Shown in pieces: positions 34,439-46,516 of a stretch of 64,000 nt of DNA; the stretch's first letter is position 1, and each line of letters starts with the position of its first letter. The stretch is taken from NCBI GenBank assembly GCA_964036155.1, contig OZ038423.1, positions 70,881,249 to 70,945,248 on the forward strand, in the 5' to 3' direction. The position numbers and the translations under genes were made by a program. Under the pieces are notes generated by a model, which saw only the letters and a list, made by a program, of their open reading frames with translations, was not told where the DNA came from and did no database searches. Source of the DNA: Diploscapter coronatus (Eukaryota > Nematoda > Chromadorea > Rhabditida > Rhabditidae).

Positions 34439-37400
34439 TATGCAATTTTGAAAATCTTATGAATGATAGAATTAGAAAACAGCATACTATGGCATCATTT
34501 TTAAATTTAAATATTACATTACTAAAATAGTACACACAATATTATTCTAAAATACGCAACATATAAATAAACAGTATGCAATAAAGCTAAAAGGTTTAAA
34601 TATTCATCTCAATTGCCCTTCATCTGAAAATAATTTGTATGCCGTTGACTTTCAAAATTTCAAATGACATACAATCGAAACGCAATTTTACGAAAATAGT
34701 AGTTTTGCTAGAATCAAGAGCCCCACCAGGCTAGATTTCGATGGGCCGTAAAAGGGTCCTTGGGCCAGTTTTTCGAGCAGTTTGAACCGACTAATGCAAA
34801 AATATATATAGAAATCGCGCTCCGTTTACAATTATCTATGTTATTGTTTACATGAAAGTCAATTGGGCAGAAAATTGAAAATTTTAGAATAACTATAACA
34901 GCTAGAAATGGTAAGGAATCGTTGAAAAATATAAATTAAAAAGTGTGTCCTTCATTTTGAAAACAAAACAAACTCCTATAAAGTCAGAAAAATCACAAAC
35001 GCGAACATGCACGCTTGTTTTGAAGTAATCCAGACAAATTATTTTGCAAGAGCCCAGGGAATGATACTGGATTTTGGTTGAAATATGGTCGATTTGAACA
35101 TTCTCAAAGCCCAACTACATACACTTTGCTTCTGATATAAATAAGAAAAAATGTGCGTTTCTGCTTAGAAATGCATTTTTGTATGTGAAAAAGATGATGA
35201 TGTTTCACATAACGGTTACATTTTCATAAGAATGATGAATTATTCTCACTTAACAATAGAAAGTTACGTTGAATGTTTAGATTGAATAAAGGGGATATAA
35301 GGATGGGATAAAAGGATTAGCAACTTTTAGTTCGAGGATTTAGATGGGATCTAAGAAACTGAAAATGTCATAGTGCTAGTAAAACCAACTAATTTGGAGT
35401 GCTGGAGTTTGAAATAGGAAAAAATGAATGAAAGTGAGAAATCGATACGATTTTGTATAAAATACGACTTTTTTATAAGTGCATTTAAATATGCTCAATG
35501 ATATAAATTTATTCTGAATTCTCTAAATCCAAATCGAAACGAAATTTCAGAATCAGATTAAAACGTAATTTACCCCGAAGAGTCGGAATCCGAATTCCAT
35601 CCTTAGTAGGGAGTATTATGAGGATGTCGCCTCTTTCATTCCATTCATATCATCATTTTCTGGATTCTAGATCTTCGACTCTAATCCTCTCTCGACTCTC
35701 ACTTTTTTCCTGTTTTCGCTTTTCTGCTTGTTTTTGCGCGGTCTCATCATAATTTTCCCAGACAATTATCGCAGCTCGATGCTAATTGCTCTAACTAATT
35801 TTTGCGATAATCAGAGCCGAATTTGCATAATCAGAGTTCTACCTGTCCTTAGGCTTAACCCAAAGAGTTTCTTGGATTTATGCAAATATCGTGCGCAGAG
35901 AAAAATTTCATATAAGCTTACCTATCTCAATTTTCCATACTATCGTCTCACATCTAGAAGATTGAATTTGTTAGGTAACACCCTCGGAATAATAAGAAGT
36001 ATAAATTATGCCTATAAAATCAACACTCTAACAGGACTATCACATGAGGTAACAGGAAAGATGAAATATTATGTTTTGACTATCGGAAAGTTATGTACAA
36101 AACAATCTACCAGGTAACGATAATTTTCATAGATGTGGTAAAGAATTAGGGCTAATAGTCAACTAAAAAGATACTAACGTAAATTATCAATGAAAAAGTG
36201 ACATAACCTAGACAGGTTTATGATGACAAGCCTGAAGTTAGCTAGTGGGCATGGTATGATAATTTAAAAGTAAAAAAAATCATGAAATATTTAAAATCAT
36301 GTGTATTTAGCCTTGATAATCGCTGCGTTGGAGTACAAATTTGAGCAATTAAGTCTGAGCGCAGGTGAAATAAAGGACAAAACTATACAATTCAACCGAA
36401 CTTCTAAGTAGTCAAAAATATCGAATAACAAAATTTCAAATTCGATTCTAACGGATCAATGTTTTGGTTCTCGAAAATTTTAATTTTATGCACAAATTTT
36501 GAAGGTTGCGAAAGATAATTGTAGTTTAGTTGCAGATAGATATAAACATAAAATAATTAATTTAAAAAATGACGTATACAATTGTCATGGCGGAAATGAA
36601 AATATTTTTCTGGGTAATATCTGATAGGTCACTAAAAATTATGCAAGTAGGTCAGAGTTATTGAAGTACTCAAAATATAGTGCGTGCAGTAGAATAATCT
36701 GTCAATGGAACTGCTATAATTCAGCGATTCCTGCTAAACATTGAATCGCTAAATAAATAATTTGACTCATAGTTAATTTTTGCGGAAGTTATTTCTTGCA
36801 CATTGCATAGTCAGAAAGAGTATTGCGCAGAATGACAAGTTTTTCTTAATAAAATCTTGTTTATAGTCTACCTAACCATAAAAAACGTTAAATTTCAGAA
36901 GAAAAATCAGGAAGAAAGATTTTTAACAAAATAACTCGGAAATAATACAGAGGCTACTTCCAGATTCCAGGTAAAAATCAATCTGTTTATTCGACTAAAG
37001 AAAACTCGAGCAAAAGTCAGAAGGCTCATTTTTCTTGTTCTTCTATTTTTTACCTAATCTCATATGCTTTGTTTTGGTCAAACGCGTAGTGGATGCTAGC
37101 ATATGGATATGATTTTACTGTGCATTTTAAATTAGAAATAGACTTTTAAAGGGATTTTTAGTCATCAGAATTAGCATATCTTCGTGAACGAACGCAGTTC
37201 TCTTTTCTGTGTCTGGCTTATCTGCCACCAAGTCATCAATCTGGTACTTGCAAGCTCACACTTGAATCTCAGTCAACTCGACACAACTCAAAGTTTAGTC
37301 AATGAATTGGAAAGCGAACAAAATTAACAGAATGCCTGGCTGACCGAGAAGAAGAGAAGCAGAGAAATAGAATTTTCTTTTTTAAATATGCCAAAACGTA

Positions 37401-38046
37401 CGAAATAATTCAAAGTACAGAAAAAGGTGCGGATTTCCGCACATTTCATAACCCTAAAACTTTATTCTAGTTTTTAATTTTAAGAAAACATTGGATGACT
37501 CAATAATTGAAGAAAATGAATAATTTCCCCAAGCTCTGTCTACATCTACAAATATAAATTCCGGAATGCAAATTGCGAGTCAAGCCCTAAGAATAAATGT
37601 CTATTACTAATCGGGAAATTTCTTGGTCAGAACACACAATCTCATCCAGGAAAGCGCCTTTGCCTGAATAACCCACACTTGATTGGATGGCATCTAGCAA
37701 GCAGACATTCTTTGGGCGAAGAAAATATGTGTAGCCTGAAATGGTTCATTTGCAAATGGCTGAACATAATAGAATATTTTTAATTGAAATGTGTTCAGTG
37801 CTATCTGGCGTTCAATGACATAAAACTTGTACATTAGTTGAGGGTAGTTGAGCTAAATTGTGTTGATTGTTAACTTATGATAAAGGAATATTTTGGCAAA
37901 CTTTATAGATGTTACAACGAAATAGATAAATTCATAAACCACCTTCATGGCCTCTTGCACCAAAAGACTACAACTTTTTTCGACTGATTGAACGCAGCAG
38001 TGCAATTTCAAGAAGCTGTTACCCTATTACCTCATACGCATAAAAA

Positions 38047-38133
38047 CAGACCTAGGGAGCACTTTCGTCAGACGAAACAAAATTTATGGAGGGTAGGTCG
38101 CAAGGGGTTTCTGACGACTGTCCTCTCTAGGTC
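38047..38133. mobile_element. Short inverted-repeat element, same family as 46422-46510
   Basis: Arms AGACCTAGGGAGCACTTTCG and CTGTCCTCTCTAGGTCT are inverted copies. The interior GGAGGGTAGGTCGCA is the reverse complement of an interior segment (TGCGACCTACTCCC) of the element at 46422, so the two copies are in opposite orientation. Confidence 0.55.
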
Positions 38134-38722
38134 TGGCGAAAGTGAAAGATTAACTCTATTTGAGGTGGGAGATGAAGAAGATTTTTGATTGGTCTGCAAA
38201 ATCTCAACGTTGAAAGCTGCCCGATCTTCTTATCGGCGTTTTTTTGAAATCTGTGCTTATCATGATGCAAGTAAATTTTATGAACTTCTTGGAATTTTGC
38301 ATTATCTTTATTTACAATAAATTTATTAAAATTAAAAATCTCATAAAATCTTTCAAGAAATTTCGATTTAAAACTAAAAATCATTTAGAGAAGATTTTCA
38401 TGACCCGTACGACAAAAGTTATTGCAATAAAAACCATATCCGATTCGATATCACATTGCTAATCAATAGAATGAGAACTATGCCAGCACTCAAAGTGCGG
38501 GATGAAGATATGAAAAATCGCGAAAAATCCAGAAAATATCTGCAATCTGGCAGAGGTAACAGATGGAAATGATCAGGAAAAATATGAAGTTTACTTTTAC
38601 AAAATTGATTCATTTTTTACAAAAAAGATTCCAAGTCATTTCAAAGCACACTTCATAATATAAAAAAACACGTCAGAAATACCCGAAATCATTTTAAAAT
38701 GACAAAAAATTGAAAATCAAAC

Positions 38723-41700
38723 TTATTCCGTGTCAGTATTTGGATAATCCGGGTTGAAAAAGACGGGCATGAAAAACTCAAACATCATCACGATCGCCAG
38801 CACCGCAAACACGTAGAAAATGACGAAGAGTGACAGCTCGCGACCCTGCAAAATATCGATTAATCCAAAAATGATCTAGATCACACTAAATTGTATGTTA
38901 AATTTTGCGTTTATTCTCAATGTTTCCAAAAGCCTTTTAATAAAGGTAGTATCATTAAGTTATCGAGGAAAATGCTTGCCTTTAATGTGTGAACATGCTC
39001 TGGCCTGTTGTACGGATCGAGATCGGTGCCGATCGTCAGTTCTAAAAAAATCATAAAATCAGAATAAAATTTCAAAAATCTTATTTTCAAAACACATCTC
39101 GTAAGAATCTTAAGCAGGATTTCTTTTTAGGCAGAATAATTAGACGGAACCTCGCATGTTATACTCATCGGCGATTTGAGCGATGGTTCGGTGAATGAAA
39201 TGAATTTTGGCTGGCTGCGGAAGTGAAAGGAAATCGTCAAAGTAGCGGAAATTTTTTGGGCAAATGCTTTAGTTCGTTTGCAGGATATCTGTTAGTCAAA
39301 ATCGATGCTTCTGAACACGCAATCAGCTAGGGAAATAAACATGAGAAGGTGAGTGTAAGAGGAAGGCCGAGAGCTGCAAAAGAAGAAAGGAGAGGAGAAT
39401 CTGTGATATCAGAGGATATCACTGAAGAATCCCTGAGAAAAAGCCGAGTTATCCGATATCCAGGGGATTAATTTCCTTATCCTTATCATATTGTTAGCAC
39501 TTTTGTAGAAAGATTAAAGATAAGAAAAAATCAAACATTTTCATTGGTTGGGGATAATGTTTTGCTATAGTTCTTTCTTTCAAATTGATAAAATTGACAA
39601 AGCTACCTTTCCTATGTTTGCTCCTCTGTATTTCGGACATTTTCTACGAGTTTTCCCACTTCAATGTTTCAAGATCTTCAGGACCAATATGAGCCTATAT
39701 AAAATAGCGTAATGACTCGTTTCAGATGCATGAAAAGCTAGTATAAAATGAAAAATCGAAAGAAAATATATGGAGTCTCATAGTGATCTGAAAAACGACA
39801 TTTGGAGAAGAAAAATGATGAAGTTTGGAATTTTCTAGTCTTCGGAATTTCCTAGACATTCATTCCGAATCTAATAAAAGAAAAAATGGGACAACTTAGT
39901 CAGGGAAAAGATATTCAAGATAAAGAAAGAATAATGACTGAATTGAAATAGGCAGGATTCAAATTTCTAGGTAAAATAGATCTAAACTTCGAATGATCAA
40001 ATGAAGAAGAAAAAGTTGATGGATGAGTGATTGTAGACCTAATGGATTACGCAACGCGATGCAGCAGAGCAAAGTTTGTAATTCGGAGGGCAAATTTCGC
40101 TATTGGCTGAGAAATTTCGGCCGCTAGAAGAAAAGATGAAAAGTTAGTGGAAAGAAACCGCTTCTGTTTGATCGGTTAACAATCCACTCTCTTGCCTAAG
40201 TTTATAAGAAACTGACTATGAGAATGAAAAGCCATTCAATGATGCTGAAATTTTGAGAGGGGCTAGAAAAGCTTGAAATCCCCGCCAGTTTAAACGAATT
40301 TATGACCAATTTTTGAAAAATTCGCCATATTTAGGGTTGATTCAAAAGGAAACTTGGAGGAATATCATGCGAAAAGGAATTTTCTAGCCTCTGAGTATTT
40401 CATAAAATTGAAGCCCTATGACATGAAAAATCTCTGAATACTCTTCATCTCTTCTCTGGGTTGGGTGGTAACGAGTAAAATTCGGATGCTTGAAAAACCG
40501 AGCGAGCGAGGCAAGATGTTAGTGGAACGGAGGGTAGAGAATAAAATCGACGAAAAAAATTTAGGGACTGAATTAGAAAAGGAAGGAGCGAGAGTGACTT
40601 CGCGAGGGCTGTATCTGAGTATCGAAATTGGATGGACAGATGTTATGAGGCAGATCTGGGCTGAAAGCGAAGGCTGAAAACAGAAGAAGTTGCAGTCAAA
40701 CTGCTCTCAAAGACGTAAATGAATTGCGCGTTTTAAGACAAGATCGAATTATTTGCATTTGAATTTTATCTGAATGGACTAAAATAGTTTTATTCCAAAA
40801 CTATTTTGTTAGTTGTTGAAAAGTTCGTCAAGTTTTATTCCTCATAAAGTAAAGGTTTTAAGAATAAGATGAACTTTATAACTTGGATGGTATAAAAATG
40901 ATTAATTCCCTAGAATCCATATTTTTGAATACTCCAGATTTATCTTAATCTTTTGTCCCTTTCATATTTATCTCTTTCCTCCACTTCTATTGCTTTTCTG
41001 GTTGACAAATGGACGAATTCGTTCAGACGCGAAGAAAATATTCTCTGACCTTTGCTTCGAAAAAACACAGAGTTTGCTCACAAGTTCGGCTAATTAGACG
41101 AATGAAATTTTATTAAACGTGAAAAATTGGAGTTAAGTGATAGTCCGAAAACTTAGAAGATTTCTTTTGGAATATGTTATTCTAAAAATTAGCCTAAAAT
41201 AGTAATGACGAAAAGTCGACCAAATTTTATGGTTGATTGAATGCATTGTCGTTTGAATAAGATGGAATTTCCACTTTTGGACTCATTCATTCCCAAAAAT
41301 CATATATTCAAGAAAAGTAGACAGCTTAAAAATGAATATTAACGTCTTACGCGCATGATATTAGATCATTTATCAAGATATTCATTTTCCTGTCAAGTTC
41401 CTTTATATTATATGAAGATATGTTAGAAACTATTGGGTCATTCAATAAGTCTTTGGAATTAAAAAAAATTTAACTGTGAGACTTACTATTAAGTACTAAC
41501 TTCAACCACAACCCATCTTATCCCAACCGTTAACCCAAATAAATGCTATTAAATAGCCTACTTCTAATTTATATTATTAGATTATCTTTTTCCTCCTTGT
41601 TTGGAAATAGGGACTAGATTACTGATAGGGGCTGGGTAGTAGGCCACCACGATGGGTACCTACCCCATTCGGGTTAGCTTTGAAAAACAATAAGAAGTTT

Positions 41701-44700
41701 TTCCTAAAGTTTGAAAATCCCAAAGACCTATCGGATAACTTGATACTTGAAGTCACCCCATAACCTTCACTTAAACGGTTTTAAATTTAACAAAAAAAAT
41801 CCTCACCATGCGTATGTTGCCTGCTGAGTTTCCTCTTGTCGGCGTGTCTGTGTCCGGTCCCACAGCTCTCCCGTCGACTTCCGTCCGTGCTTGGTCGCTT
41901 CTCCATGGACTTCCCAGAAACTGTCCCAGTCCCAGTCTGAGAACCGCTTCCATTCACCCCGTTCCCGATCATCTCTATCGTCTCGTCCCCATTTGTTCCC
42001 ATTGAATTTCGATGTTCAAGGTTCCTGAACTTATGTCGGTTGCTCTTAGAAATTAGTCAAATAGTAAAACGTACACATTGCATAACAATTTTTAGCTAAA
42101 GTGTAAAGAAGATTGATAACATTTCAGGTTCAGAATTAGCATAGAAAAGTCAAGGTGTTATCTAAAGTTGCACAAGTCAGACACAAATGTTTCAAAGGCC
42201 TGATATTGGAAAATATCACGAATGTAATTTGATAAAGGAACTCATTTCTACTTTGAAAATTAAATTTCTTGTCGCTACTATTAATAACTTTAGTATGTAA
42301 GTTGTGCCTATTTCGAATCTAGTCTGTTGCAATAAAATGAATTGTAAAATAAGCGCTCAGAATTGAATGCAATAAGGAACTCAGATAAGTATTCTGAAAA
42401 AACGACACTTTTATTGACGGATTTCTTGATAACCTGGCTCGGATACCTGGAGAATAGATAAATAATTCTCATAGCAAAAAGACTCGAGTTTACAGATGGA
42501 AAATACGCTAGAAAAATGGAAATCGAAAATATGGAAATATACATCGAATCTACTCGAGAGCGCGCGCGCGCGCGCGTAAAATGTCGTTATTCAAAAACAT
42601 GAGCAAATTGGAAATGGCCGAATAATAATGTGGAGGTGAAATTTTGACGGAAAGGAAAAAGATGAAAGTTGAAAACCTGTCAGAAAAGAGCATCTTGGAA
42701 AGTTCGACTTTTTCTCGTTATTAAATTATTTCGTCCTAAACTTGAATGAATATGTTCAAAATATTGATGAATTTTCTTGAAAGCCTAAAAATGGAAGAAT
42801 ATGAAAGCTAGAAAAACTGCTGAAGGCAAGATAAAGCTGAGAAATCCAAGACGAGTCGATAAGTGCCCACTATCTTCCAGGCCTGAGAGGGTTGGTTGAA
42901 CGACTCCGAAACATGCACAAATTGACATGTCGTTTCGGACGAAAAACCACTAAACCCTCTTCTTAAATTCTTGTATGGCGAGGGATCTCGGTGGACGGGG
43001 CTATTTCCCTTCAAAAGGCGTTTTTTCTGGTTGAACAAATAGGAATATCAGATTCTTTTACGTAGAACACTTATTTTGTGATCTACATTTTTAAAGAACA
43101 TAGGCACATACGCCTAAAAATAAGTTTTCAAAGATCAAAACTTCGAAAACTTCTATAAAATTAAAAATGATCATTTTTGGTAAAAGTTTAGGAAAAATTC
43201 GGACGAATTCAAAATCAGTCGTTATTCCTTTCCAAATGTTATATTCATTGGAGAGATAGACCCTTAGGCGATATGTTAGCGCTAAGCACGAACGCTACAT
43301 GCAGCGGCCTGAAGGCTAACGAAGAAAAATGTGTGGCTGCCGATAGAAGGATGGAGTTAGTTAGGCAGGAAATAAAAGGAATGAGACTAGAAGAAGTATC
43401 AACAGGAAAAATTGGAGAAAAGACGGAATTCAGGAGGATTTCTTGGAGAAATTGAGAAAAACCCTCTGATGCGAAAAAAATGAAGAATAAAGAGGACGTG
43501 AAGATTTGCAAATATCGATGCTAACGTCAAACGTCATCAGTTTCTGCTAAAATATGAAGGAGTTTTGACGAAGGGAAGAAGAACAAATTATTTAAATAGA
43601 ATCTTGAGAGTGGATATGATAAAATGATAATAATTATTCTCCACATAATATCTCGGTCAAAGATGATTCCGTTGAATAATCGACGTATGCCAACTGATAT
43701 TCACGCTTTGATAGTTTCTAAAGAAATTACATGGTGACACACAAATGTAATCTTTGAAAATTTTTTAGATGAGAAATTTCTAGAATTAAAAAGAAAAGTC
43801 TTGGCAACAATTCTAAAAGTTGAAAAGATTTTTGAAATATTTTTGCTATCCAAAAGCAATAAATGGTTGGTTGCACTCAAAATCTCTGGAAAATAACAGA
43901 AAAATGGCAAAATAGAAGTGGAAGCAGGAAATCCCCTCTGGAGGCCGATTTTCGTAGACTTGATCTCTGCTTACGCAAAACAAATCAAAACGAAAACGAA
44001 ATGGCAAAAAGACCGGGGAGATGTGTAAAATGAAAGAAATCCCTGGCAAACCCGAGAAATGTGTCATTTTTCATAAATATGATGAAGGACGAGAGAAAAA
44101 AGAAATAACGATTACGTCGCGAGTAATAATTTGTCACAGGCTCATAATAATGGGTTCGAAATGTTAGTATAAAGCAGAACCAATCGATGCGTTAATCCGG
44201 AAATGTATATTTATCATCAAAATCTTAAAAAAAAAAAACGTCGGTTAAAAATGGTTGGTTTTGGTTCAAAGTTAACTTGCCACAATTTGCAGAAAGGTTA
44301 GTTGGTTTGTGCTTCTGGAGGCAAATTAGATAGGGGAGTTTGCCGGGGGCCGACTTCTTTCGATTCAGTCTGCTTTCGCTTCTTCGCATTCCGCATTCGG
44401 GGGTGCATTTTTCGCTTATTTCTTATTCGGGATGACGCAAGCCTCCTAGCATGGCCAAGATGCATTCGTCTTTCTGCGAGGAAAATGAAGAGGGTGAGAA
44501 AGGGTGGGGTATCAAAAGACAATTAGCCAGAAGCTAGAAGCTCAGAAAATGACGGAATCATCCCCCAAAGTGGATTATATGATGATGCAGAAGCGGAGCA
44601 AATGGAACGCACAATATTTACATAATAAAGATCCCAAGGTGACTTTCACAGAAAATCTCTTCCAAATACGTTGTGGGAATTTAGATTTCGACTAAGTTCT

Positions 44701-44990
44701 TCTAGTGGTCAATAAATGCAAATATTCTAAATCGTTAGATTTTATGCAACTCTAAACCAAGAGAACTTCAACTGAAGCAATTTTTCAGTTTTTTTATCTA
44801 GCCCAAAATTTGAAAGATTGACATGGAAGAACTCCCGCGTGTCATCATGACTCGATCGGGAATTTCCCTAGAGGAGGAATGGAAATTGGGCGAAAGGCCT
44901 ACAAATCTGGAACAAACCAGGAAGTACTCACCACTTCACCGATCCTTTACTCTTTTTCCTGCCGCATGATTTGGGTGAACTCTCGGACAT
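38723..44990 (-). CDS. Single-pass membrane protein, family not recognised (173 aa)
   Basis: Five exons join in phase: 44990-44932, 42024-41807, 39210-39151, 39041-38980 and 38845-38723. The start ATG at 44990 follows a TTTCCAG acceptor about 18 bp upstream, consistent with trans-splicing. The N-terminal ~95 residues are polar (Ser, Gly, Lys, Arg, Thr). A mixed segment follows (FIHRTIAQIADEYNMRELTI), then one hydrophobic helix (LSLFVIFYVFAVLAIVMMFEF) and a short acidic tail ending DYPNTDTE. With no signal peptide, a tail-anchored or type II-like topology is possible. Exon 3 uses the second of two overlapping AGs (GCAGCCAG) to keep phase. The intron after exon 4 begins GCAAGC, a GC-AG intron in good context. 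Two introns exceed 2.5 kb, unusual for this window. I do not recognise the protein; the last three exons are the most secure. Confidence 0.65.
39211..41806 (-). other. 2.6-kb intron of the single-pass membrane protein gene
   Basis: No alternative exon was supported. Purine-rich stretches occur near 39340-39420 and 40490-40680 on the + strand, with an isolated 70-codon frame that has no splice context. Confidence 0.45.
42025..44931 (-). other. 2.9-kb first intron of the single-pass membrane protein gene
   Basis: It contains a pure CG dinucleotide run at 42560-42576 and a GC-richer patch at 44300-44520. No exon was recognised. A first intron of this length often carries regulatory DNA in nematodes; that is inference. 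Confidence 0.45.
42560..42576. repeat. (CG)8 dinucleotide run
   Basis: GCGCGCGCGCGCGCGCG follows CTCGAGA inside an AT-rich intron. Long alternating CG is rare in AT-rich genomes and can adopt Z-DNA. Confidence 0.9.
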
Positions 44991-45007
44991 CGGTTAAAAA
45001 ATTGATG

Positions 45008-45015
45008 ATGTGACC
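45008..45015 (-). promoter_or_regulatory. Likely trans-splice acceptor of the single-pass membrane protein gene
   Basis: Read on the minus strand, AATTTCCAG ends at about 45010, about 20 bases before the ATG at 44990, with no usable donor found upstream. Spliced-leader addition is inferred. Confidence 0.4.
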
Positions 45016-45721
45016 TGGAAATTTTTTCTTGAAAATTAGAACAAGTTTTTTTGCGTTGCTAATTCCGATATGGAAGGGTGGAAATGCTAATTTCTAATTT
45101 CAAGAAATTCCAAGAAATTCTTTAATGATAGAAAATTTGGAAAGAAAATAAGAACACCCAAAGCGATTTGAGATTTAGGGCTAATAAAGCACTTCGCATT
45201 TATTAGTGTTCGAACGGAAATCAAAAACTGAAATTTTCTGGGGATTATTTAGCGAAAGTTCATAATCTCGCACATTTGTCATAGATTAACAGATTTGACA
45301 ACTAAAATCCCGAATATTAGCTTTAGCAATCAAAAACCGCTTGATAATTAAAACTTTTATCTTCTTGGGTAAAAGTTTTAAACTGATAAATGGTCGGTTT
45401 AAAATTAGTTGTCTGAAATGGTAGATATAAGTTTCAGATCTAGAAACTTTATGACTCTAGCCAAAAAGCCATGGAAACCGAAAATCTATGGAAAATAATA
45501 TAATTTCCAACTAGAAGCTCATGATCAAGTCGTAATGAAATTTTGGATAATTTTGTTAGTGGGGAAACTCAGTGATCATTATAACAACCTTAGGTTTTTC
45601 ATTCAAAATAAACTATACGATGTCGTTAAATTTTATCGAATTGGACAAGTTAACGATGCTAGATCAATGAAATTTGGACCAAGTTTCGAGAGCACTTCCA
45701 AACTTATTTCTTGGCATTTTC
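45016..45721. other. Divergent intergenic DNA upstream of the duplicated block
   Basis: It is AT-rich with no gene seen. It should contain the promoter of the minus-strand membrane protein gene. Homology to the second duplication unit begins at 45722. Confidence 0.4.
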
Positions 45722-46082
45722 CCTATATTTGATGTATGTACTGTGCGCATACTCTGAACTCGTGTTTTTGAGGAAACTTCTAGACCTATTTCTCGGAATT
45801 TTCCCTATATGCAATATACGTATCGGTGCACACACTTTGAACCCATGTTTATCTGGTTGTTTGCACAGTACGTTTTATAAATTCACTAGCTGAGAGAGTG
45901 GGAGAGGGAAAAGAGTCGAGAGTTGCCCAGGTTGGCCGTGGTTTTTTCCCTATTACGTAGCACCGCGCCGGTCTTCCATACAAGTACAGGCACAATCCGT
46001 AACGAATCCACGAAAAACGGCCTCAGAGAACGTGATTTTTCGATCTTCGCCGTATTTATTATAAATAATGAATTCGTGTCCA

Positions 46083-46205
46083 GGGATGGACCGGAATCTA
46101 CTTTTAAAAAAATTCGGAACCGGGATCGGGATCAAAACCAAGATTTTTCGCAAGGTTGGAACTTCCGAATTCGGGACCGGGATCAGAACTTCCGACCTAC
46201 CCCTG
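46083..46205. mobile_element. 123-bp insertion with 10-bp target-site duplication, absent from unit 2
   Basis: TTCGTGTCCA occurs at 46073-46082 and again at 46206-46215. Unit 2 has the single empty site at about 59190. The insert holds repeated words (GGGATCGGGATC, GGGACCGGGATC, AACTTCCGA) but no clear terminal inverted repeat. Its class is unknown. Confidence 0.8.
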
Positions 46206-46421
46206 TTCGTGTCCATGAGACAAAATGCAAATACAGCCATATGACAGCACTGTATGAAAGTTCATTAAGTTATTGTCATACATAAAAATCGAAACTACAT
46301 GTACTTCCTGTCTATACTATTCGATAACTTTATTCAGATGCATGCTTTCTATATTTTCAGAAAAGCTTTTATCATTATATCATAATTTTAAAGATAGTTA
46401 ATATCGATTTAAATCTTTAAC

Positions 46422-46510
46422 ACAGACCTAGGGAGGATTTTCATCAGAATGATCGTGCGACCTACTCCCAGTATATTTTTGCGTTTGACCAAAATGCTCC
46501 CTAGGACTGT
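46422..46510. mobile_element. 89-bp inverted-repeat element with 6-bp target duplication, absent from unit 2
   Basis: The ends ACAGACCTAGGGAG and CTCCCTAGGACTGT are inverted copies. TTTAAC lies on both sides (46416-46421, 46511-46516), and unit 2 has one uninterrupted site near 59728. It belongs to the same family as 38047-38133. Confidence 0.75.
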
Positions 46511-46516
46511 TTTAAC

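Larger units (their letters stand above)
32647..38722. other. Gene-poor 6-kb intergenic region
   Basis: Apart from the inverted-repeat elements at 33949-34438 and 38047-38133, I see no supported gene. Isolated open frames (minus 33545-33300 with a hydrophobic start; plus 35728-36117, 129 codons) lack splice context or family features. Base composition is uniformly AT-rich. Confidence 0.5.

Noticed and set aside
35728..36117. 129-codon open frame on the + strand
   Set aside because: No splice sites, domain, signal peptide or neighbouring exon supports it, and the composition looks like translated AT-rich DNA.
44932..45010. Alternative reading of the first membrane-protein exon ending in a stop (HIINFLTDVREFTQIM...)
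   Set aside because: That frame stops inside the exon and has no upstream partner, whereas the ATG frame splices in phase to four further exons.
45923..46285. 120-codon frame that recurs at 59036 in the second unit
   Set aside because: The recurrence comes from the segmental duplication. The frame is interrupted differently by the 123-bp insertion and has no protein features.
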